Positions 25,811 through 34,045 of a stretch of 64,000 nucleotides of DNA are shown piece after piece. Under the pieces are notes generated by a model, which saw only the letters and a program-made list of their open reading frames with translations, searched no databases and was not told the origin of the DNA. Numbering within the stretch: the stretch's first letter is position 1; each line of letters begins with the position of its first letter. The DNA comes from an uncultured Desulfatitalea sp. (lineage in GTDB: Bacteria; Desulfobacterota; Desulfobacteria; Desulfobacterales; Desulfosarcinaceae). The stretch is from contig CALMNL010000006.1 of NCBI GenBank assembly GCA_937868765.1, forward strand, positions 124,001 to 188,000. Direction: 5' to 3'. A program made the translations under genes and the position numbers.

Positions 25811-26938
25811 ATGCCCGAGCAGCAGAGCCCACAGCTCAGGGACCCGGTGGAATGCGTCATCGTCGTCGACGATGAGGAGACCACCGCGCTCTATCCCTAT
25901 CTTCGGGAAGCATGGATCAGCATTTCCCGTTCGGCTGCCGGCGCAGGCAGGCTGACCTTCGAATCGGTGCGCACCGAAGGCGGCGACTGGACCATTCAGG
26001 ACGCGGGCGTCTTCGCCCCCTGGAAAGCCATCCGCATCGATGCCCGTTTCGGAAACTACAGCGAAGAGATCCTGCGGGGCTACATCAAGGAAGTCAACGC
26101 CGACTATCCGCAGCAGATGGGCGCGGCCACGGTTACGGTGGTATTCCAGGACGAATCGATACTCCTGGATCGGGAGCATATCAAACGCGTCTGGTCCGCC
26201 GAGGAAGAACCCATGAGCGACGGCGAGATCGCCCGCCAGGTGGCCGGCGACCACGGCCTGGACGCCGATGCCCAGGACGGTTTGACCAACACCAGCCTGA
26301 ACAGCGACGGCACCAGCATCAAGCTGCTCCAGGACCGCGCCCAGGCCAACGGCTTCGAACTCTACGTGCGCCGGGGAACACTGCACTTCAAGCCCCCCGA
26401 ATTGGCGGGCACGCCCCAGCCGGCCATTATGGTTTATGCCGGCGATGCCTCCAACTGTCTGAACTTCTCCGTGCGCTACGACGGCCATGCACCCGATGAG
26501 ATCCAGGTGGTGCGGGCCGCCGAAACCGGCACCGGGCTCGAAGACCACACCGTGGCGCCGGACCTGCCCCTGTTGGGAGAAAATGCCGCGGAGAGCGCCG
26601 GCCGGGGCCTCTCCCCCTTCGTATGGGCCATGCCCCAGCCCGCCGGCGCCACCCTGGCCGAGGTCCAGGCCCGGGCCCAGGCCAAGGCCAACGAACTGGC
26701 CTGGAAGATCGTCGCCACGGGCGAGCTGGACGGCGCCCGTTACGAACACGTGCTCTACACCCATCAGACCGTGAATGTGGACGGCATCGGCGATTACTAC
26801 GGCGGCACCTATTACGTGGACGAAGTTCAGCATCGCTTTGCCGGCGAAGGGTACCGCCAGAAATTCAAGCTGCTGCGCAACGCCACCGGCCAGGGCCAGC
26901 AGAGCAGCGGCGCAGACCCTCTGGCCGCGGTGAGGTGA
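25811..26938 (+). CDS. baseplate hub protein (gp27/GpD-like, N-terminal half of Afp8/Pvc8)
   Basis: Trimeric hub on which the tube polymerises. The 375-residue protein fits the phage late-control gene D/T4 gp27 fold: N-terminal tube-like barrel (VECVIVVDDEETTALYPYLREAWISISRSAAGAGRLTFE split around residue 40), SDGEIARQVAGDHGLDADA, NGFELYVRRGTLHFKPP, and a C-terminal HRFAGEGYRQKFKLLRN. In PVC and Afp this is fused to the spike; here the spike is the next gene, four bases downstream. Confidence 0.85.
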   Translation: MPEQQSPQLRDPVECVIVVDDEETTALYPYLREAWISISRSAAGAGRLTFESVRTEGGDWTIQDAGVFAPWKAIRIDARFGNYSEEILRGYIKEVNADYPQQMGAATVTVVFQDESILLDREHIKRVWSAEEEPMSDGEIARQVAGDHGLDADAQDGLTNTSLNSDGTSIKLLQDRAQANGFELYVRRGTLHFKPPELAGTPQPAIMVYAGDASNCLNFSVRYDGHAPDEIQVVRAAETGTGLEDHTVAPDLPLLGENAAESAGRGLSPFVWAMPQPAGATLAEVQARAQAKANELAWKIVATGELDGARYEHVLYTHQTVNVDGIGDYYGGTYYVDEVQHRFAGEGYRQKFKLLRNATGQGQQSSGADPLAAVR

Positions 26939-26942
26939 AGCC

Positions 26943-27761
26943 ATGGAAGAGACCGTCCTGCGGCTGGCCCGGCAGGTGGAGACCAGGCGTTACGGCAAAC
27001 ACCGGGGCACCGTGGCGGACAACCAGGACCCGCATAGGCTCGGCCGGCTCAAACTCCGGATTCCCTCGGTGCTGGGCGACCAGGCCAGTGATTGGGCCCT
27101 GCCTTGCCTGCCCTTTGGCGGCAGTGCCAACGTCGGCTTCTTCGCCGTTCCGGAGGTGGATGCGGCCGTATGGGTGGAGTTCGAGGAAGGAGACATCCAC
27201 CGGCCCATCTGGACCGGCACCTTCTGGCAGCAGGGGGCCGACGTGCCTGCGGAGGCGGCCAAGCAAGACCCCACCACCCGGCTGATCCGCACCCCGTCGG
27301 GCCACGTGCTGCAGTTCGACGACGCCGACGGCGAAGAACAGTTCCGCCTGCGCCACCCCAGCGAGGCCGAGGTGCTCATCGACCGCAACGGGTCGATCAC
27401 CCTCACCGACGCCGGCGACAATACCGTGCGCCTGGACGCCAGCGGGACCACCGTGGTGGTGGAGGATGCCAACGGCAACGTCCTCCATATGAGCAGCTCC
27501 GGCGTGACCGTCGAGGATGCCAACGGCAACAAGATCGAGATGGCTGCCGCGGGCATCAAGGTGGAGGGGCAGATGGTGACCCTCCAGGGCAGCGTGGTCA
27601 ACCTGGGTGGTTCGGGGGGTGAACCGGTGATCAAGGGGACCACCTTTCTGGCCCTGTTCGCCACCCACATCCACACCAGCACACCCCTGGGAGGGCCCAC
27701 ATCGCCCCCTATTCCCCAAGGGGAGATGAGTTCGCTTTCCACCAAGGTGATGGCGACCTGA
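26943..27761 (+). CDS. baseplate spike protein with OB fold, beta-helix and HxH apex
   Basis: Cell-puncturing spike. Residues ~18-100 form the gp5/VgrG-type OB fold (RLGRLKLRIPSVLG...GFFAVPEVDAAVWVEFEEGD..RPIWTG). Residues ~115-230 show repeated strand patterns (VVVEDANGNVLHM, VTVEDANGNKIEM) of a triple-stranded beta-helix. The C-terminus has HIH at 242-244 followed by a PLGGPTSPPIP segment, as in iron-bound apices of P2 gpV-like spikes. No separate PAAR tip gene was found, so this apex may be the tip. Confidence 0.86.
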   Translation: MEETVLRLARQVETRRYGKHRGTVADNQDPHRLGRLKLRIPSVLGDQASDWALPCLPFGGSANVGFFAVPEVDAAVWVEFEEGDIHRPIWTGTFWQQGADVPAEAAKQDPTTRLIRTPSGHVLQFDDADGEEQFRLRHPSEAEVLIDRNGSITLTDAGDNTVRLDASGTTVVVEDANGNVLHMSSSGVTVEDANGNKIEMAAAGIKVEGQMVTLQGSVVNLGGSGGEPVIKGTTFLALFATHIHTSTPLGGPTSPPIPQGEMSSLSTKVMAT

Positions 27762-27781
27762 AAGCCTGAAAGGAGGCTGAC

Positions 27782-28168
27782 ATGCGACGGCTGGTCGATC
27801 CCAAATACATGCAATTCCCCTTTCGCATCGAGGCCGGTGGAGCGGCGGCCTCCGACCGGCAGGCCCATATCCGCGAGCAGATCGAGCAGGTGCTGTTCAC
27901 CAACCCCGGTGAACGGGTGTTCCGGCCATACTTCGGCGGCGGCCTGCGCCAGATCATCTTCGAGCCCAATAACCCGCGGCTTACGGACCTGGTGAAGAAG
28001 CGGCTCGTCTCCAGCCTCACCGAGGCCCTCCACGGCGAAGTGGATCCGAGCAGCCTGGAGGTGGCGGTCTCCGCTGAAGAAGAGACGCTCGCGATCACCA
28101 TCTGCTACCAGCTGGCCACCATCGGACGGTCCGAAGCCTACACCATCGCGCTGGCGCCGGAAGGATAA
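27782..28168 (+). CDS. gp25-like baseplate wedge protein (Afp9/Pvc9)
   Basis: Lysozyme-related gp25/GpW family component that initiates sheath assembly at the baseplate. The 128-residue protein has the conserved pattern IREQIEQVLFTNPGERVFRPYFGGGLRQIIFEPNN followed by a C-terminal beta sheet (LEVAVSAEEETLAITICYQLA). It has a strong AAAGGAGG site. It is eight bases upstream of the first wedge J-like gene. Confidence 0.92.
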   Translation: MRRLVDPKYMQFPFRIEAGGAAASDRQAHIREQIEQVLFTNPGERVFRPYFGGGLRQIIFEPNNPRLTDLVKKRLVSSLTEALHGEVDPSSLEVAVSAEEETLAITICYQLATIGRSEAYTIALAPEG

Positions 28169-28175
28169 TCGCACC

Positions 28176-29366
28176 ATGGCCGAGCTATCGCCCCCCCAAC
28201 TGGTATTCGATCAGGACGGCTGCCCGGACTGCGGCCAGCGCCGCATCGACCTGCCCGCCGCGCTGCCGGCGGTGGGGGATGACTTCACCTGGGCGCTGCG
28301 GGACTACGACGATTTCCGCATCATGATGCTCGAAGAACTGGCCGCGCGCTTTCCCGAGCGCAAGCGCTGGACGGCCGGCGATCTCGAGGTGGTCCTGGTG
28401 GAAGCCCTGGCGGCACTCCTGGATCAGCTGTCGGACATGCTCGACCGGGTGGCGGCCGAAGCCTATCTGGAGACGGCCCGGCGGCCCGAATCGGTCCTCA
28501 AGCTGCTCGCGCTGATCGGCTACGACGCCGTGGAACAGGCTCCCGAGACGGCCCCGGCGGACGATACGCTTTCCCGGGCCCAGCGCGAGGAAATACTGCT
28601 CGGCCTGTGGCGCACCGAGCCGGCCAAAATGGAGGCGGCCAAGCAGGCCGGTCCCCGCTCGATCCACACCCAGAAGCGGCTGGTTTCGCTGGGCGACTTC
28701 GATGTGCTCTTCGCCCGGCACCCCCTTGTCTACCGGGCCCATGCCTGGCGGGAGTGGGGCGGCTCCTGGCCGGTGATCCGGGTGGCCCTCAGCCTGTGGG
28801 ACAACCAGCCCCTGGACAACAGCGAAGACCAGGCGGTGGACTATCCCCTCGATTTGCGCAACCGCATCAACCGCTTCCACGCCGAACAGGGGTTGCGGCC
28901 CATCGATTGGCAGCGCACGCCCAATCCTTCCATCCGCACCATTCTGAGGATCCTGATGGCGCGTTACCGCCTGGTGGGCCAGGAGGTGGTGCTCGAAGGC
29001 GCCCAGTTCGTGGGCATTGTCCTTTCCTTGTCCATCAGCGTCAGGGCCAACTACTTCCAATCCGAAATGCGCCGGGCGGTGGAGCACGCGCTGGGCCGCG
29101 GGCCCGAAGGGTTTTTCCGGCCCGGGCGCCTCGATTTCGGCGAAGATCTGTACGCCAGCGATATCTTCGAGACCCTGATGAAGCTGGAAGGGGTGGAGAA
29201 TGTCTGTCTCAACCGCTTCAAACGGGTGGGCGGGCACTTTCCGGATCAGACCGCCAAAGGCGTCATCGTCCTGAGCGGGTTGGAAGTGGCGGTCTGCGAC
29301 AATCGTCCGACTGCACCCGAACGGGGCTACTATCACTTGAAACTGCTGGGAGGGCGCCGAGGATGA
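28176..29366 (+). CDS. baseplate wedge protein, J/gp6-like (first copy)
   Basis: A 396-residue protein consistent with the first of two baseplate wedge proteins (Afp11/Afp12-like). The N-terminal half is helical with RWTAGDLEVVLVEALAALLDQLSDMLDRVAAEAYLETARRPESVLKLLALIGY, a pattern typical of these proteins. A CPDC pair near residue 16 may join a zinc site. The C-terminus is beta-rich (GVENVCLNRFKRVGG..AKGVIVLSGLEVAVCDN). It ends in an ATGA overlap with the larger copy. Confidence 0.82.
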   Translation: MAELSPPQLVFDQDGCPDCGQRRIDLPAALPAVGDDFTWALRDYDDFRIMMLEELAARFPERKRWTAGDLEVVLVEALAALLDQLSDMLDRVAAEAYLETARRPESVLKLLALIGYDAVEQAPETAPADDTLSRAQREEILLGLWRTEPAKMEAAKQAGPRSIHTQKRLVSLGDFDVLFARHPLVYRAHAWREWGGSWPVIRVALSLWDNQPLDNSEDQAVDYPLDLRNRINRFHAEQGLRPIDWQRTPNPSIRTILRILMARYRLVGQEVVLEGAQFVGIVLSLSISVRANYFQSEMRRAVEHALGRGPEGFFRPGRLDFGEDLYASDIFETLMKLEGVENVCLNRFKRVGGHFPDQTAKGVIVLSGLEVAVCDNRPTAPERGYYHLKLLGGRRG

Positions 29367-32317
29367 CCCCGTTGGCCATGGATCTGACCCGCTGGAACCG
29401 CGCCGGCCTCAACCGCTTCCGTTATATCCAGGGCAATGCGGCGGAGTACCTGGAGACCCTGCGTTCCCTGCTGGCCGCCCGGTTTCCCCAGTGGGAAAAG
29501 GTCCAGACCCTGGGCGGCGCCGGCGCAGAAGCGGTGGGCGACAGCGGCATCGATCCGGAGAACCAGGAGAGCGACCGCCTGGCGCGGGTGCTTTCGCAGT
29601 ACCACGATGCGCGACGGGACTGGGCCTGGGAGATCTGCCGGAGCTTCGCCCGGGCCTGCCATGTCCTCACCGAACACATCGACGCCTGCGCCAACGAAGC
29701 CTGCCTGGGCACGGCCACCCAATGGGAGAACGTGCGCAAGTTGGTGGAGATGCTGGGCTACCACCCGGCCCCGCCGGCCTCGGCCGCCACCCGCCTGGTG
29801 CTCACCGCCAAGGCCGGCCAGGCCGGAATGGTGCAGAAGGGCTTCCAGGTGAAGCACAAGCCGCCCCAGGGAGGCCCGGCAATCATCTTCGAAACCCTGG
29901 AAGATATGGCCGTGGATGCGGCCTTGAACGAACTGCGGCTCAAGGATTGGGACCGGTCGCCGGCTGCCGTCGGGGGTGATTCCCTCTGGCTCGAAGGACG
30001 CCTGGAAGATCTCGGCCTGGGCGATCCCGTGGTGCTGGAAGAAGAACGGCGGGACGGCGCTCCGGGCTTTTGCCAGGCGCGGCTCATCACCGGCATCGCC
30101 CTGGAAGCGGATCGCACCCGCATCGACCTCTCCCAGCCGGTGGGCGGCGGGCACACCTATCAGCGCGGGTGGACCTGGGTCCATCTCAAACCCAAAGAGA
30201 AGCTCGGGGTGCTGGGTCCGGCCATGTCGGGCGTCCGGGAGCCGGGGCAGGCGTCGGCCCAGAGCGACCTTTACATGCTGCGCCTGGCCGACGCGCCCAC
30301 GGCGCTGAACGCCGGCGATATCGTCTGCATTTCCGACAGCGACCGCGCCTATTACCGCCGTGTGGAGAAGATCTACGGGCGGCGCATCTATCTCAATGCC
30401 GCGGTGGGGTCCTTGGACCTGGAAAGGGCCTACGTCTCCCGCGCCCGCCACCTGCCGGTGGTCTCCCTGGTGGCGCGCGATCCCAAGCGCGACGACGCCG
30501 ATATCTTCGCCCTGAAGGTCTGGGGGGACCTGTCGTACCTGCAGCATTCCCGCGTGGCCGACGTGCGCACCATCGTCCACATCACCGACGGGAAGAAGAT
30601 GCGCCAGAAAGAGATCCCCGATTTCATCGTCCGGGATGCCGCCTACACCCAGCCCGGGGAGACCGGCGGGGGGTATACCATCCTCAAACTGCTCGACAGC
30701 GCACATCGCCTGGTCAACCCCCAGGCCATCGTGGTCATGCCCGTGGCCAGGGAGTGGCGCCTGGACAGCTACCTCGAGAACGATGTCCGGCAGCCCTTTG
30801 CGACCACCCTGGTCACCGCGGCGCCCAGGAAGATCCATGTGGGCGACTTCGCCGTGGCGATCTCCGGCCGCCAGTATGCCTGGGGCCGCATCGAAACGGT
30901 CTGCGTGGATGCGGCGCAGAAGTCGGCCGGATTGACCGTCGCCCGCTGGTATCACCAGGGCGGCGGCCGCTACTACCTGACGGAAACCCGCCTCTGGGGA
31001 CACTTCGCGGCGAAGGTCCGCCTGGCCGGCTGGCAGGAGAACGTCACGGCCGTGGGCGACTCCCGCCTGCCCCTGGGTGCGGTGCCCGCGGCCCTCACCC
31101 AGGGTAGGTCGCTGATCCTGGAACAGTGGGCGGACGAGCGACGCGTGGCGGCCCTGGAGGCCAAGGTCAAGGCGGTCGGCGCCGACCACCTGGTGATCGA
31201 CCAGGATCTCTCGGGCAAAGGGTTCACCCGTCACAACACCGTGATCCGGGGCAACGTGGTCCCGGCCGGTCATGGCGAGCGCAAACCGGTCAAGGTATTG
31301 GGAAGCGGCCGCGCCACCCTGGCCAATCAGGTGTTCCCCCTGGAAGTAGGCGAGGTCTCTTTCATCGCCGATGCCACCCAGTCCGCGGGGGTGCGGGCGG
31401 ACATCGCGGTGCAGGTGGGCGACCAGACCTGGGAGCAGGCCTCCACCCTGGACGACGCGTCGCCCACCCAGGCCCACTATGTGGTGCGAATGACCGAAGA
31501 CGGCTTCATCCGCATCGGCTTTGGCGACGGGGTCAACGGCCGTCGGGTGCCCTCGGGCAGCAACAACGTGCGCGTCAGCTACCGCGTGGGAGTGGGGCTG
31601 GGCGGCAATGTGGCCGCCGGCAGCCTGGTCAAGGCGGTGAAGCCCCACCCGCTGATCGCAGCGGTGGATCAACCGCTGGACGCCACCGGTGGCAACGACA
31701 TGGAGGACAAAGCCTCCTTGCGGCAAACGGCGCCCGCCACGCTGCTGACCCTCGAGCGGGCCGTCTCCCTGAAGGATTTCGCCGATCTCACGGCCGGCCA
31801 CAGCAGCGTGTGGCAGGCCCGGGCCTTCAAGCGGCCGGTGCGCCACGGCTATCTCGAGGTGGTGGACATCGTCGTGGTGCCGGCCGACGGCACCGCCCTG
31901 GGCGATCTGGAGAAGACCCTCACCGACTTCGTCCAGGCCCACGCCGCGCCCCACGTCAAGGTGCGCATCCTCGCGTTTGAGCTGGCGTGGTTGAATGTGA
32001 GTGTTCAGGCGAACATCGATGCCCAGTCCTTCGACCTCCAGAAGGTGAAAAAGGAGATCGCCGCCGCCCTGCTGAACACCTTTTCCCTCAAGAAGCGCAA
32101 GATCGGTCAGGCCCTCTACCTCGGCGAGGTTTACAGCATCGTAGAATCGGTGACCGGCGTGACCCAGTCGATCTGCACCATCGCCGTGGGCGGTTATACA
32201 GGCCCGACTGCGCCCAGGGCGGTTCAGGGCAGCGGCCATCAGGTGACTTTGATCCAGCCGGACAAGGGTCAGGTGTTTATTCTGGATCCGCTGCGCTCGA
32301 CGATCCTCGTCCAATGA
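29363..32317 (+). CDS. baseplate wedge protein, J/gp6-like (large, Afp11/Pvc11-type)
   Basis: Main wedge component linking the hub to the fibres, 984 residues. The ATG at 29363 is set by the ATGA overlap with the preceding gene. The N-terminal ~135 residues are helical and parallel those of the preceding protein (TATQWENVRKLVEMLGYHPAP). The centre is beta-rich. The baseplate-J domain is visible near residues 700-950 (EDGFIRIGFGDGVNGRRVPSG split; LTLERAVSLKDFADLTAGHSS; KVKKEIAAALLNTFSLKKRKIGQAL split; LYLGEVYSIVESVTGV). Length is normal for putative baseplate assembly proteins. Confidence 0.88.
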   Translation: MTPLAMDLTRWNRAGLNRFRYIQGNAAEYLETLRSLLAARFPQWEKVQTLGGAGAEAVGDSGIDPENQESDRLARVLSQYHDARRDWAWEICRSFARACHVLTEHIDACANEACLGTATQWENVRKLVEMLGYHPAPPASAATRLVLTAKAGQAGMVQKGFQVKHKPPQGGPAIIFETLEDMAVDAALNELRLKDWDRSPAAVGGDSLWLEGRLEDLGLGDPVVLEEERRDGAPGFCQARLITGIALEADRTRIDLSQPVGGGHTYQRGWTWVHLKPKEKLGVLGPAMSGVREPGQASAQSDLYMLRLADAPTALNAGDIVCISDSDRAYYRRVEKIYGRRIYLNAAVGSLDLERAYVSRARHLPVVSLVARDPKRDDADIFALKVWGDLSYLQHSRVADVRTIVHITDGKKMRQKEIPDFIVRDAAYTQPGETGGGYTILKLLDSAHRLVNPQAIVVMPVAREWRLDSYLENDVRQPFATTLVTAAPRKIHVGDFAVAISGRQYAWGRIETVCVDAAQKSAGLTVARWYHQGGGRYYLTETRLWGHFAAKVRLAGWQENVTAVGDSRLPLGAVPAALTQGRSLILEQWADERRVAALEAKVKAVGADHLVIDQDLSGKGFTRHNTVIRGNVVPAGHGERKPVKVLGSGRATLANQVFPLEVGEVSFIADATQSAGVRADIAVQVGDQTWEQASTLDDASPTQAHYVVRMTEDGFIRIGFGDGVNGRRVPSGSNNVRVSYRVGVGLGGNVAAGSLVKAVKPHPLIAAVDQPLDATGGNDMEDKASLRQTAPATLLTLERAVSLKDFADLTAGHSSVWQARAFKRPVRHGYLEVVDIVVVPADGTALGDLEKTLTDFVQAHAAPHVKVRILAFELAWLNVSVQANIDAQSFDLQKVKKEIAAALLNTFSLKKRKIGQALYLGEVYSIVESVTGVTQSICTIAVGGYTGPTAPRAVQGSGHQVTLIQPDKGQVFILDPLRSTILVQ

Positions 32318-32336
32318 CCCGTGACAGGTGACTTGC

Positions 32337-33983
32337 ATGCCATCCGACGCTTCCCAATTCATCGCACGCCAGCTCTGGCAGCTGCTGCCGGAAGTCTACC
32401 GCAACCGCGACCGTGACCGCGGGGACCTGGGCAAATTCGTCGCCTGCTGCGGCGACCTGCTCCAGCAGATACACGCCACCCTCGGTCAGCGGCTGGCGGA
32501 CGCCTTCCCCGATACCTGCCAGACCTGGTTGATTCCCTATTTTGCCCAACTGCTGGATGTGCGCCTGGTGTCGCCCCTGCTCGACGGCCAGCGCAAGGAG
32601 GTGGCCAACGGCGTGGCCTGGCGCCAGCGCAAGGGCACGGCCCACGGACTGGAGCAGATCGCCAAGGATGTGGGCCAGATGGAGGTGGAGCTGCAGGAGG
32701 GGTGGCGGCGCGTGGCTGTCACCCGGCGCCTGAACATGCCCCTGCTGCCGGTGGATGCCCTGGGGCAGCAGAAGCCCCCCGAGATGGGCAATCCCCTGGA
32801 GGCGGTGAAGCATCCCGGGCTTGAAAGCGCCTTCGTCGATTTTCGCCGGGCCTCCAGGGCCCGCAAAGCCAGCGTGGAGACGGCGGTCACCCATGAAACC
32901 AGCTTCGGCGGCCAGTCGATCCTCTGGCGTCAGGTCCATCCGGGGGGCGTGCCCTGTTTTCCGGATCACTACGAGGATGTGAGCAAGCGCACCGTGGATC
33001 TGCGGGCGCCCGACTGGCGCCGGGGTCATTATCATCCCAAGCGCGTGCTGCTCTATACGCCGCCGCCGGCCGGCTTCTTTCCACCCGACCAGGAAAGCCT
33101 GGCCTGGCTGGACCGGTTGGCGCATACTGATCAATTCGTCGAGATGGAAGAACGCGCAGTCGACGCAACTTATGTGGAAAACGGAGAAAGCATTCAAAGA
33201 ATCGAACGGGTCTACCGCCGGCCGGCCGCCTTCGACCGCTTCGAGGAAGTATGGCGGCGCGACCGCTTCGAAAACGGGACCGTGCGCATGACCCGCACCT
33301 TCCGGGGGCTGCGGCCGGGGTCGCCGTTGAAGGTCACCGGAACGGTGCAATTCATGGATGCGCCGCCCGCCGGCGAAGAGATGGTCTACCGTTTCGAAGA
33401 CATCTACCTGAGCGACACCATCACCGTGAAATACGGCCGCCTGGAATTCCAACGGGTGGCCGCCTTTTACGCCTGGGTCCAGAATGCGGATAAAATCCGG
33501 CCGGTATTTACTGCCACCGACAGCCTGATGCAGCGCATCCGCGTGGCCCGGGGCCTCTGCCAGTTGGCGTACTGCACGGTCCTGGGCGACATGACCATCG
33601 AAAAACTCCAGGCCAGCGACTGCATCTTGATGGCGCGGTTCGAGAAAGACCTGGCGACGACACCCTTGTCCGAGGTGGTCTGCGTGCGCTACTGCGCCGT
33701 GGCCGAAGGCCTGAGCGCCATCCCCGGGGCCTACCGCTGCACGGAAAAACAACCGTTGTTCTTCAGCCAGATCTTGGACACTCCCGGCTGCGGCGTCTTG
33801 AAGCCCGGAGCCCCGCGGCAGATCTGCTTCGGCGCCGAAGACGGCAGTGAAATGGGCGCGTTCCACCACCGCCACCATTGCATCGGCGCCATCGCCGTCA
33901 GCGACAAACTGGAAGATTTCCTGCCCGTGGGCATCACTCCGGTGATCATCCCCGACCCGCGCCTGTGGGTTGCGCCCCCTTGA
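32337..33983 (+). CDS. gpI-like baseplate/tail protein (Afp12/13 region)
   Basis: A 548-residue protein whose N-terminal ~130 residues match the phage tail gpI family (ARQLWQLLPEVYRNRD...WLIPYFAQLLDVRLVSPLLDG..EVANGVAWRQRKGTAHGLEQIAKDVG). This part normally connects the wedge to fibres. The remainder is beta-rich and contains a long hydrophilic C-terminus of unknown role (YCAVAEGLSAIPGAYRC). The ATG at 32337 has AGGTGA five bases before it and is preferred over an upstream GTG at 32328. Confidence 0.75.
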   Translation: MPSDASQFIARQLWQLLPEVYRNRDRDRGDLGKFVACCGDLLQQIHATLGQRLADAFPDTCQTWLIPYFAQLLDVRLVSPLLDGQRKEVANGVAWRQRKGTAHGLEQIAKDVGQMEVELQEGWRRVAVTRRLNMPLLPVDALGQQKPPEMGNPLEAVKHPGLESAFVDFRRASRARKASVETAVTHETSFGGQSILWRQVHPGGVPCFPDHYEDVSKRTVDLRAPDWRRGHYHPKRVLLYTPPPAGFFPPDQESLAWLDRLAHTDQFVEMEERAVDATYVENGESIQRIERVYRRPAAFDRFEEVWRRDRFENGTVRMTRTFRGLRPGSPLKVTGTVQFMDAPPAGEEMVYRFEDIYLSDTITVKYGRLEFQRVAAFYAWVQNADKIRPVFTATDSLMQRIRVARGLCQLAYCTVLGDMTIEKLQASDCILMARFEKDLATTPLSEVVCVRYCAVAEGLSAIPGAYRCTEKQPLFFSQILDTPGCGVLKPGAPRQICFGAEDGSEMGAFHHRHHCIGAIAVSDKLEDFLPVGITPVIIPDPRLWVAPP

Positions 33984-34045
33984 CGCCCATGAGTTCCCCA
34001 TGATTGCAAAGATCCCGAAAACCGATTGATTGTGGAGCGAAAGTC

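Noticed and set aside
29333-32362. A 1009-codon open frame antisense to the large wedge protein
   Set aside because: His/Arg/Gly-rich composition typical of the reverse of GC-rich genes, no domain, no ribosome site; the plus-strand J-like gene explains the region.
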